Assembly: GCA_025965295.1 (NCBI GenBank)
Contig: JAOPXF010000514.1
Location: 1 to 14,160, forward strand
DNA: 14,160 bases
Direction of reading: 5' to 3'
From: Nocardioides sp.
GTDB taxonomy: Bacteria > Actinomycetota > Actinomycetes > Propionibacteriales > Nocardioidaceae
The translations under genes and the position numbers were made by a program. Numbering within the stretch: the stretch's first letter is position 1; each line of letters begins with the position of its first letter. Shown one piece after another: positions 1-8,500 of this stretch. The notes under the pieces are model-generated. The model worked only from the letters and a program-made list of their open reading frames with translations. It had not been told where the DNA came from and ran no database searches.

Positions 1-1130
1 AGCTGCGGGGCATGGTCACCGACCTGCCGGGTCCCGCCGACGAGCTCGACCTGCACGCCAAGAACCACGAGACGTCCACCAACGACACGGGGCTGGTCAC
101 GGCGCTGCTCGCGCACCACCCCGACACGTCCCTCGAACAACGCGCCCTCGAGGTGCTGCCGCTGCTGCGCGGCGCCTTCTCGTTCGTCTGGATGAACGAG
201 AACACCCTGTACGCCGCGCGCGACCCCCAGGGCATCCGGCCGCTCGTGCTGGGCCGGCTGGACCGCGGCTGGGTCGTCGCCAGCGAGGACGCCGCGCTCG
301 CCACCATCGGTGCGAGCATGGTCCGCGAGGTCGAGCCCGGCGAGATGATCGTGAACGACGAGAACGGCCTGCGGTCCCACACCTTCGCGCTCCCCGACCC
401 CAAGGGCTGCGTGTTCGAGTACGTCTACCTCGCCCGCCCCGACGCCACCATCAGCGGTCGCAGCGTCCACGAGTCCCGCGTCGAGATGGGTCGCCAGCTG
501 GCTCGCGAGTTCCCGGTCGAGGCCGACCTCGTGATCCCCGTCCCCGAGTCGGGCACGCCCGCCGCGGCCGGGTACGCCGAGGAGAGCGGCATCCCGTTCG
601 GCCAGGGCTTCGTCAAGAACGCCTACGTCGGCCGCACCTTCATCCAGCCCAGCCAGACGCTGCGTCAGCTCGGCATCCGGCTCAAGCTCAACGCCCTCGA
701 CCACATGATCCGCGGCAAGCGCATCGTCGTCGTGGACGACTCGATCGTCCGCGGCAACACCCAGCGCGCCCAGGTCCGGATGCTGCGCGAGGCCGGCGCC
801 CTCGAGGTGCACGTCCGCATCTCCAGCCCGCCGGTCAAGTGGCCGTGCTTCTACGGCATCGACTTCGCGACCCGGGCCGAGCTGATCGCAAACGGGCTGA
901 GCCCGGAGGAGATCGCCGCGAGCGTCGGGGCCGACACCCTCGGCTACATCTCACTCGACGGCATGGTCGACGCGACGAAGCAGTCCCGTTCGCGGCTGTG
1001 CACGGCATGCTTCACCGGCGAGTACCCCATCGAGCTGCCCGACGAGAGCCTGCTCGGCAAGCACCTGCTCGAGGCGTCGCTCGCCAGCCCGACGATGGGC
1101 AAGGCCCTCCCCGTCCTCAACAACCCCTGA
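1..1130 (+). CDS. purF: Amidophosphoribosyltransferase, C-terminal ~375 residues (5' end outside window)
   Basis: This enzyme makes 5-phosphoribosylamine from PRPP and glutamine, the first committed step of purine synthesis in the cytosol. The reading frame is open to the left edge, so the N-terminal catalytic Cys and much of the glutamine amidohydrolase domain lie outside; about three quarters of the protein is present. The phosphoribosyltransferase part is clear: the PRPP loop IVVVDDSIVRGNT is encoded at 723-761, preceded by the conserved YVGRTFIQPSQT stretch. Four cysteines at the positions used for the 4Fe-4S cluster in the B. subtilis enzyme are present: KGC (codon 408), WPC (846) and CTAC (999 and 1008). 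It is therefore probably the iron-sulfur, oxygen-labile type. It ends in TGA 33 bases before purM, which suggests one operon. Identification is firm. Confidence 0.97.
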   Translation, partial: LRGMVTDLPGPADELDLHAKNHETSTNDTGLVTALLAHHPDTSLEQRALEVLPLLRGAFSFVWMNENTLYAARDPQGIRPLVLGRLDRGWVVASEDAALATIGASMVREVEPGEMIVNDENGLRSHTFALPDPKGCVFEYVYLARPDATISGRSVHESRVEMGRQLAREFPVEADLVIPVPESGTPAAAGYAEESGIPFGQGFVKNAYVGRTFIQPSQTLRQLGIRLKLNALDHMIRGKRIVVVDDSIVRGNTQRAQVRMLREAGALEVHVRISSPPVKWPCFYGIDFATRAELIANGLSPEEIAASVGADTLGYISLDGMVDATKQSRSRLCTACFTGEYPIELPDESLLGKHLLEASLASPTMGKALPVLNNP

Positions 1131-1163
1131 CCCGCGCGACCTGACCGACTCCCAGGAGAGCCC

Positions 1164-2267
<1,104 letters not shown>

Positions 2268-2274
2268 CCCGAGT

Positions 2275-2310
2275 CACCGAAATTCGGGATCGCCGTCCCG
2301 TTTTCGGGTG
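2275..2310 (+). terminator. Imperfect hairpin just downstream of purM
   Basis: CCGAAA (2277-2282) pairs with TTTCGG (2302-2307). An inner CGGGA (2285-2289) pairs with TCCCG (2296-2300) around a 6-base loop, with a small 2x1 internal loop between the stems. CA at 2275-2276 can extend the base of the stem if one G is bulged. Four T residues (2301-2304) follow the inner stem. It lies between the purM stop and the candidate DUF3073 promoter, so it may end or attenuate the pur transcript. The folding is judged by eye only. Confidence 0.5.
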
Positions 2311-2319
2311 TGGGTGTGC

Positions 2320-2346
2320 GGGAACAGCCGGGCAGCAGGTAGCGTT
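2320..2346 (+). promoter_or_regulatory. Candidate promoter of the DUF3073 gene, ECF/SigR-like
   Basis: GGGAAC at 2320-2325 is separated by 18 bases from GTT at 2344-2346. This resembles the GGAAC/T-N18-GTT pattern used by SigR/SigH- and SigE-type ECF sigma factors in actinobacteria. The overlapping TAGCGT (2340-2345) could instead be a -10 element of the primary sigma factor, but no good -35 (TTGACA) sits at the right distance. The DUF3073 start codon is 73 bases downstream of the GTT. The pattern is short and could arise by chance. Confidence 0.4.
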
Positions 2347-2418
2347 GCCCCCACGACAAAACGTTGATGACAGCCCGGGTGCCACAGAGCCCCGGCCGAG
2401 TGCGAGGGGGCTGACCCT

Positions 2419-2607
2419 ATGGGGCGCGGCCGAGCTAAAGCCAAGCAGACGAAGGTCGCACGCGACCTCAAGTACCAGACCCACGAGACGGACTTCGGGG
2501 CGCTGGCCAACGAGCTGCACGGCGAGAGTCACAGCACCGACACCGACCAGGTCGATCCGGAAGTGATCGAGAAGTGGGCCGACTACGTCGAGCCCCGGCG
2601 CGACTGA
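2419..2607 (+). CDS. DUF3073 small basic protein
   Basis: This 62-residue protein has no known biochemical function. Its N-terminus, GRGRAKAKQTKVARDLKY, is very basic and matches the conserved start of the DUF3073 family, which I recall directly after purM in Streptomyces and beside purM in Mycobacterium. The second half is acidic and polar (NELHGESHSTDTDQVDPEVIEKWADYVEP), so the chain is strongly charge-segregated. It has no signal peptide or membrane segment. The ATG has AGGGGG (2405-2410) upstream. A hairpin and a candidate promoter separate it from purM, so it may be transcribed on its own. Family membership is clear. Nucleic-acid or ribosome binding would suit the basic arm but is a guess. 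Confidence 0.92.
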   Translation: MGRGRAKAKQTKVARDLKYQTHETDFGALANELHGESHSTDTDQVDPEVIEKWADYVEPRRD

Positions 2608-2639
2608 CGCTCGGCCCCAGGCCCCGACCAGCGCTCCTG

Positions 2640-3797
2640 CTACCGGCCGGCGGGCACCTCACCGGATCTCGACACGCCGGTCGCGGCCTCGTTCCTCGGC
2701 CGCGCGGCTCGCTCGATCACCATCATCGGATCCGCTGACGCGTCTCCGATCCGGCGCTCCGCGAGCCGGTCGGCCGCGATCGCGGGCGGCACGCGGTCCG
2801 CGGCGGCCAGCTCGAAGACCGTGCGCGTGGTGTCGAAGATGCCGCTCGCGCGCTGCCGGGCCCGCTCGAAGGAGAAGCCCTCGAGCTCGTCGGCGACCTG
2901 GATCAGCCCGCCGGAGTTCACGCAGTAGTCGGGCGCGTAGAGGATGCCGCGCTCCTCGAGAGCCTTCTCGACACCGGGGTGGGCGAGCTGGTTGTTGGCC
3001 GCGCCACAGACGATCCGGGCCGACAGCACCTCGACGACCTCGTCGGTGATCGCCCCGCCGAGCGCGCACGGGGCATAGACGTCGAGCTCGGACGCCACCA
3101 GCGCCTCGGTCGAGTCGACGGTCATCACCTGCGGGAACTCCGCGGTCACGGCGGCCAGCGACGGCTCGTACACGTCGGTCACGACGACGGCGGCGCCGTC
3201 CTCGATCAGGTGCCGGACGAGGTGCCGGCCGACCTTGCCGACACCGGCGACGCCGACGGTGCGGCCCGCGAGCGAGGCGGTGCCCCACGCGGCCTCGGCG
3301 GCCGCTCGCATGCCCTGGAAGACGCCGTACGCCGTGAGCACCGAGCTGTCGCCCGCGCCACCGTGGGCGACCGTGCGGCCGGTGACGTAGGAGCACTCGC
3401 GCGCGATGTGGTCCATGTCTTCGGAGAAGGTGCCGACGTCGCAGGCGGTGTAGTAGCGGCCGTTGAGCGACTGCACGAAGCGGCCGTAGGCCCGCAGCAG
3501 CGCCTCGGTCTTGAGCGTGGCCGGGTCGCCGATGATGACCGCCTTGCCGCCACCGAGGTCCAGTCCGGCGAGCGCCGCCTTGTAGGACATGCCGCGCGAG
3601 AGGTTCAAGACGTCCTCGATCGCGTCGTTCGTCGAGGCGTAGGGGTAGAAACGGGTGCCGCCGAGAGCGGGACCCAGCGCGGTGGAGTGGATGGCGACGA
3701 TGGCCCTGAGGCCGGTCGCGGGATCGTTGGCGAAGACGACCTGTTCGTGCTCGGAACCGAGTTCGAACACGTCCACACCGGAGGTCTTTCCAGACAT
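2640..3797 (-). CDS. Glu/Leu/Phe/Val dehydrogenase, probably branched-chain amino acid (valine/leucine) dehydrogenase
   Basis: NAD-dependent oxidative deamination of valine, leucine or isoleucine to the 2-oxo acid, feeding branched-chain acyl-CoA pools, is the expected role in the cytosol. The N-terminal substrate domain shows ALGPALGGTRF, MSYKAALAGLDLGGGK with the family's two active-site lysines (K73, K85), and CDVGT with D120. The Rossmann domain shows GVGKVG (185-190), followed by CALGGAI and CGAANNQLA. The start is ATG at 3797. AGGAAG upstream is rather distant, and no better in-frame start is apparent. The length, 385 residues, is slightly above the roughly 360 typical of this class because of a polar C-terminal tail. 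It converges on the DUF3073 gene, and the same neighbourhood carries vdh in Streptomyces, so valine dehydrogenase is the best guess. Leucine or phenylalanine preference cannot be excluded. Confidence 0.93.
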   Translation of the reverse strand: MSGKTSGVDVFELGSEHEQVVFANDPATGLRAIVAIHSTALGPALGGTRFYPYASTNDAIEDVLNLSRGMSYKAALAGLDLGGGKAVIIGDPATLKTEALLRAYGRFVQSLNGRYYTACDVGTFSEDMDHIARECSYVTGRTVAHGGAGDSSVLTAYGVFQGMRAAAEAAWGTASLAGRTVGVAGVGKVGRHLVRHLIEDGAAVVVTDVYEPSLAAVTAEFPQVMTVDSTEALVASELDVYAPCALGGAITDEVVEVLSARIVCGAANNQLAHPGVEKALEERGILYAPDYCVNSGGLIQVADELEGFSFERARQRASGIFDTTRTVFELAAADRVPPAIAADRLAERRIGDASADPMMVIERAARPRNEAATGVSRSGEVPAGR

Positions 3798-3881
3798 GGG
3801 GGGTGCCCACTTCCTGCTGTTCGGCCACGGGGTGGGTGGCGAGGTGGCGGACCCGCAGGGGTGGCGCGTGTCCGTGGTCAC

Positions 3882-3887
3882 ATCGTA
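3882..3887 (-). promoter_or_regulatory. Possible -10 element for the amino acid dehydrogenase
   Basis: On the minus strand TACGAT (3887 down to 3882) fits the TANNNT pattern and would leave an untranslated leader of roughly 80 bases before the ATG at 3797. No convincing -35 is visible 16-19 bases upstream. The gene-free stretch 3798-3937 otherwise holds nothing I can name. Confidence 0.3.
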
Positions 3888-3937
3888 GGACCGACGAGCT
3901 CCCGGTACCGAACCCGGGCGCGGCCTCGCCCCGCGGC

Positions 3938-4912
3938 TCAGCGCAGCAGCGCGCCGACGGCGTACGACGCACCGAAGGCCGCCGCGAACACCAGCAGGCA
4001 CAGCAGCGCCAGCAGCACCCGCGAGGGCTGCTGGGGCGGCGGCTCGGTGAGCGACGTCCGGTCGACCTGCCAGCGGGTCGGCTCGCCCCGCTCGGGGGAG
4101 CGGTGCGCCGGCGCCGCGCCCTGCAACGCGGTCACGAAGGACTCGATGTCGGGCCACCGGTTCGCGGGGTCCGGCTCGAGCGCGCGCAGCAGCACGTCGT
4201 CGACGGCCCGCGGGAGGTCGACGAGGGTCGACGGCGCGGGCGGCAGGCTGGCGACGGCCAGCTCGCTGATGCTCCCCGTGCGCACCAGGTGCCCGGTGAG
4301 CATCTGGTAGGCCACCGCGCCCAGGGCGTGCACGTCGGCGCGGATGTCGATGCCACCACCGGTCGCCTGCTCGGGTGCCATGTACGACGGCGTTCCCACC
4401 ACCTGGGTCAGCCCGCTGGCGTGCAGCATCGCCTTGGCGACGCCGAGGTCGGCCACGAGCAGCTTGTCGCCGGCGCTGCCGCCGCTGCGCAGCAGCAGGT
4501 TCTGCGGCTTGATGTCGCGGTGCACGACCCCGTGCTCGTGCAGCACCGTCAGGCCGGCGCCCGCCTGGCTCACCAGGTCGACGGCCCGGGCCGGGCGGAG
4601 CGGCTCGCCCTCGTGCAGCACGGTCGCCAGCGAGCCGAGGTCGGCGTACGTCATGACGAAGTACGGCGTCCCGTCGGCCTCGCCGATGTCGTAGACCCGC
4701 ACGATGTGGTCGGAGTCGGCCCGGCGCAGGATCCGGGCCTCCTCCAGGAAGCGCTCGCGGACGTCGAGCCGCTGCGCCCAGTTCTCCGCCAGCGCCTTGA
4801 CGGCGACGTCGGAGCGCAGCTCCGCGTCGTGGTAGAGCCAGACCGTGGCGAACCCGCCCACACCGAGACGGTCCACCCGCTGCAGGCGACCGAGACGCTC
4901 CGGGAGGGACAC
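3938..4912 (-). CDS. Ser/Thr protein kinase with C-terminal membrane anchor
   Basis: This is a Hanks-type kinase of 324 residues. The glycine loop is LGVGGFATV (16-24), the ATP lysine is K39 in VAVK, and the likely alpha-C glutamate is E58. The catalytic loop is HRDIKPQN (131-138, D133), the metal-binding DFG is DLG (155-157), and the activation segment runs to GTPSYMAPE (173-181). After the kinase domain comes a Pro-rich linker and one hydrophobic segment (about 297-320), after which the protein ends. It therefore has a membrane tail but no PASTA or other external sensor domain. I chose GTG at 4912 because the homology starts there and because an upstream ATG (4996) would overlap the divergent sigma gene. 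CACAAT lies 7 bases before this GTG on the minus strand and could be a -10 element giving a leaderless message. The divergent sigma factor is the obvious candidate substrate, an inference from position. Confidence 0.92.
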   Translation of the reverse strand: MSLPERLGRLQRVDRLGVGGFATVWLYHDAELRSDVAVKALAENWAQRLDVRERFLEEARILRRADSDHIVRVYDIGEADGTPYFVMTYADLGSLATVLHEGEPLRPARAVDLVSQAGAGLTVLHEHGVVHRDIKPQNLLLRSGGSAGDKLLVADLGVAKAMLHASGLTQVVGTPSYMAPEQATGGGIDIRADVHALGAVAYQMLTGHLVRTGSISELAVASLPPAPSTLVDLPRAVDDVLLRALEPDPANRWPDIESFVTALQGAAPAHRSPERGEPTRWQVDRTSLTEPPPQQPSRVLLALLCLLVFAAAFGASYAVGALLR

Positions 4913-4982
4913 CCTCGGTATTGTGCCGCAGCAGGGGCCCCGCACCGGAGCGGCGGGCCGCGAGACGAGGGGGACTGTCGTG
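4910..4982. promoter_or_regulatory. Divergent start region between the kinase and sigma genes
   Basis: Sixty-seven bases separate the kinase GTG (4912, minus) from the sigma GTG (4980, plus), so both promoters must lie close together or overlap a gene. On the minus strand CACAAT (4924 down to 4919) is a -10-like hexamer 7 bases before the kinase start. On the plus strand the same position reads TATTGT. The palindrome GGGGCCCC occurs in the middle (about 4934-4941). I see no clear -35 for either direction. AGGGGG at 4968-4973 is the ribosome binding site that fixes the sigma start. Confidence 0.4.
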
Positions 4983-5543
4983 ACCACGCTGGGCACCGAC
5001 GAGACCGACCTCGAGGAGCTCGCCCGCCGGGCGTCCGCCGGGGACCGCGTGGCGCTGGAGGACCTGCTGGCCGCGATCCAGCCGCGCGTACGCCGGATCT
5101 GCGGCCGGATGCTGCTCTATCCCGAGGACGCCGAGGAGGCGGCCCAGGACGCCCTGCTCCTGGTGGCGACCAAGATCGACGGGTTCGCGGGCCGCAGCAA
5201 GTTCACGACCTGGCTGCACGCCGTGGCGTCCAACAGCGCACGCAGCACCTACCGCACCCTCAAGCGCCGGGCGGCCGAGCGGCTCACCGACGACATGCCG
5301 AACACCCATCCCGACCCCCGCACCACCAGCGTCATCGCGGGCAGCCGGCTCGACCTCCTCGAGGCGCTCGAGATCATCGGCTCGACCCACCCCCAGCTGG
5401 TCGAGCCGCTGGTGCTGCGAGACGTCCAGGAGCTGGAGTACTCCGAGATCGCCGAGCTGCTGGGCATTCCTCTCGGCACGGTGAAGTCGCGGATCCATGC
5501 CGCCCGCAACGCCGTACGGCCCCTGCTGGCGATCACCGACTAA
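4980..5543 (+). CDS. ECF-like sigma-70 family RNA polymerase sigma factor
   Basis: This 187-residue protein has only sigma regions 2 and 4, the layout of ECF (group 4) factors. Region 2 spans about residues 25-97. It includes the core-binding acidic patch PEDAEEAAQD (48-57) and the promoter-melting stretch FAGRSKFTTWLHAVASNSAR (69-88). Region 4 (about 125-184) ends in a helix-turn-helix, YSEIAELLGIPLGTVKSRIHAARNAVR, which reads the -35 element. The GTG start has AGGGGG 6 bases upstream. No anti-sigma gene (zinc-binding or membrane type) is adjacent; the divergent neighbour is a Ser/Thr kinase instead. No SnoaL or other regulatory extension follows region 4. It ends 28 bases from the convergent histidine kinase gene. 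Class is firm; regulation by the neighbouring kinase is inferred. Confidence 0.93.
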   Translation: MTTLGTDETDLEELARRASAGDRVALEDLLAAIQPRVRRICGRMLLYPEDAEEAAQDALLLVATKIDGFAGRSKFTTWLHAVASNSARSTYRTLKRRAAERLTDDMPNTHPDPRTTSVIAGSRLDLLEALEIIGSTHPQLVEPLVLRDVQELEYSEIAELLGIPLGTVKSRIHAARNAVRPLLAITD

Positions 5544-5570
5544 GGGCGCGTCTCCCGAGTCGGAGCGCCT
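5543..5570. terminator. Possible bidirectional hairpin between the sigma and hybrid kinase genes
   Basis: Between two convergent stops, AGGGCGC (5543-5549) can pair with GCGCCT (5565-5570) with one bulged G, and TCC can pair with GGA inside. It has no T-tract. The position between convergent genes is its main support. Confidence 0.35.
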
Positions 5571-5571
5571 G

Positions 5572-8500
5572 CTAGCGGGCTCCGGTCATCGCCGCGCGCA
5601 GCGCGGCGACGGCGCGGTCCACCTCGTGGGCCAGCTGCAGGAGCGGCTCGGCGGCTCCGTCGGTGCGGCCCTCGTCGCCGAGCTCCTCGAGCCGGGCGGC
5701 CGCGGCGCCGACCAGCGGGAGCCCGAGGTTGAGCGCGCTGCCCTTGAGCAGGTGTGCCGCCGCGGTCAGGCCGGCGGCGTCGCGCGCGAGGACGGCGTCG
5801 CGGATCGCCTGCACCTGCTCCCCGACCCGGGACAGGAATGACGCGGCGGTGCGCTCGAAGAAGCTGACGCCGTCCTTCACGAGGCCGTCGAGCATCTGGA
5901 CGCGTGACCGGTCGAGCACGTCCGGCCCCGGCTCGTCGGGTGCGCCCTCGGGCGTGGGTCCGGCCGCGGTCTCGCCCCTGGCCCAGAGGCGCATCATCGC
6001 CTCGAGCTGGGCACGCTCGACGGGCTTGGTGAGGAAGTCGTCCATGCCGGCCTCGAGGCACCGCTCGCGTTCGCCCTCCAGTGCCGACGCCGTCATCGCG
6101 ATGATCGGCACGCGGGTGCCCTCGGGCTCGGCCTGCCGGATCCGCCGGGTGGCGTCGTAGCCGTCGAGACGCGGCATCCGGCAGTCCATCAGCACCGCGG
6201 CGTACGCGTGGGGGTGGGTGAGCATCTCCACGGCCTCGATGCCGTCCTGGGCGACCTCGGAGTGGTAGCCGAGGCTGTCGAGGAGCCCGGTGGCCACCAT
6301 CTGGTTGACCCGGTTGTCCTCGACCACGAGCACCGTCTGGGTCGTCGCCGGCTCCGCATCGGCGGGCTCGGCCTCGGGCTCGGCGGTCCCCGGCCCGACG
6401 AGCGCCTCGAGGCTCTCGTGCAGGTCGGCGTGGCGCACCGGCTTGGTGATCGACTGGCTGATCCCCGCGGCCCTGGCGGCGCTCAGGTCGAGATCGTGGC
6501 CCGAGGACAGGAGCACCATCTTCAGGCCGCGGTAACGAGGCTCGGCACGGATGCGGCGGGCGAGGTCGATGCCGTCGGTGTCGAGGAGGTAGAGGTCCAG
6601 GAGCGCGATCTCGAAGGGCTCCCCGTCGTCGACCGCCCGCAGCAGTGCCGCGATCGCCGCCGTCCCCGACCCGACCGACACGGGCTCCATCTCCCAGGCG
6701 GAGAGCTGCTCGGTGAGGATGAACCGGTTGGTGGTGTTGTCGTCGACCACCAGCACCCGGCGCCCCTGAAGCGCGGCAGGCGTCGTACGGCGGCGCGGGC
6801 TGGGCGAGGTCGGCTGGCCGAGCACGGCGGTGAAGGCGAACGTGCTGCCGCTGCCGACCTCGCTGGTGACCGAGAGCTCACCGCCCAGGGCGTCCACGAG
6901 GCGCCGGGAGATGGCCAGCCCGAGGCCGGTCCCACCGTGACGGCGGGTGGTGGAGGGGTCCGCCTGGGTGAACGGGTCGAACAACCCGTCCTGGGTGTCC
7001 AGCGGGATGCCGACGCCCGTGTCGGTCACGGTGACCCGCAGCACGACGTCTCCGGACGCCGTCCGGTGGTCGACCTGGGCCTGGACCACGACCTCGCCGC
7101 TGTCGGTGAACTTGATGGCGTTGGACGTCAGGTTGCTGACGACCTGGCCGAGCCGCACCGAGTCGCCGCGGAGGCGTTCGGGGACGTCGGGGTGGCAGGC
7201 GACGACCAGCTCCAGGCCCTTCTCCCGCGCCGGCTCGCCCAGCACGTCGCCCACCCGGTCGAAGACGGTGCGGAGGTCGAAGTCCGCCTCCTCGAGCTCG
7301 AGCTTGCCGGCCTCGATCTTGGACAGGTCGAGGATGTCGTTGATGATCGCGAGCAGCGTGAGTCCCGCGCTCTGCAACCCCTCGGCCAGGCGCAGCTGGT
7401 GGGCGTCCAGGTCGGTGCGCATCAGCAGGTCGTTGAGCCCGATGACGCCGTTCATCGGGGTCCGGATCTCGTGGCTCATGGTGGCGAGGAACTCCGACTT
7501 GAGACGGGACGCCTCCATCGCCTGGTCGCGGGCCTCGGCGAGCTCGACCGCCACCGCCGCGCGCTGGGCGACCTGGCTCAGCTGGGACGAGATCTGGTTG
7601 ATGAGCTTCATGGAGTTGTCGTCCGGAGGGACCTCGTCGGCCAGCAGCTCGACCACGCAGGTGACCCTGCCGTCGAGCTTGACCGGGACGGCCACGACGC
7701 TGTGCGTCTCCTCGTGCCCGGGCTGGGGCACGGACACGACCTCCCCGGTGTCACGAGCGCGTTCGGCCAGCCCGGGCAGCGGGGCCACGCCGCTCCGCGT
7801 CGCGTCCGGGGGCAGCGGGGTCGTCTCCAGCGTGCCCGTCGCGCCCATGACGTAGATCGCCAAGGCCTCCCAGCCCGTGTAGTGCGGGACGCCGATCGCG
7901 GCGAGCTGCAGGGCCTCGGTCAGGTTGTTGGTCTGGTTGGCCGCGGTCGCCATCGTCCGGAGCAGCTCGAGCCGCCGCGTGGCCTCCGCGGCGAGGTGGT
8001 CGGCCCGGGCGAGGTCGGTGACGTCCTGGGAGGTGCCGCCCATCTTCACCGGCGTGCCGTCGGGTCCGCGCTCGACGAACCCGAGGCCGCGGATCCACCG
8101 GATCTCGCCGCCCTTGCGGATGATCCGGGCGTCGAACGAGAACTCGTCGGCGCCCGTGAAGGTCGACTCGATCTGCTGCTGGACCTCCGGGCGGTCGTCT
8201 GGGTGCACGAAGTCGAGGAAGCCCTGGTAGGTCGCGAGGAACTCCTGAGGCTCCAGGTTGTACATCCGGTAGAGCTCGTCGGACCAGGCGACGGTGTCCG
8301 AGGGGACATCCCACTCCCAGCTGCCGATGTGCGCGATCCGCTGGGCGGTGGCGAGCTGGTGCTCTCGCTCGCGAAGCGTCTCGAGCAGGGTCTTGCGCTC
8401 GGTGTACTCGGCCACCCGGTGCAGCCAGCCGACCCGGGCGCCGTCGTCGTCGAGCAGGGGCTGCCAGGAGACCAGCGCCCAGATCGACGAGCCGTCGGGG

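Noticed and set aside
2608..2639. Terminator hairpin between the convergent DUF3073 and dehydrogenase genes
   Set aside because: CGCTCGG and CCAGCG can pair only with a bulge and a long C-rich loop; too weak to annotate.
3798..3937. A bldC-like small MerR-type regulator, which I recall near vdh in Streptomyces
   Set aside because: The gap has only 140 bases and no open frame resembling BldC, and none was seen elsewhere in the window.
4934..4941. GGGGCCCC palindrome between the kinase and sigma starts as an operator
   Set aside because: An 8-base GC-only palindrome is expected often in DNA this GC-rich and has no flanking symmetry of note.
3803..5575. 590-codon plus-strand open frame across the kinase and sigma genes
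   Set aside because: It overlaps two well-supported genes on different strands and its translation is low-complexity Arg/His/Gly-rich, typical of a shadow frame in GC-rich DNA.
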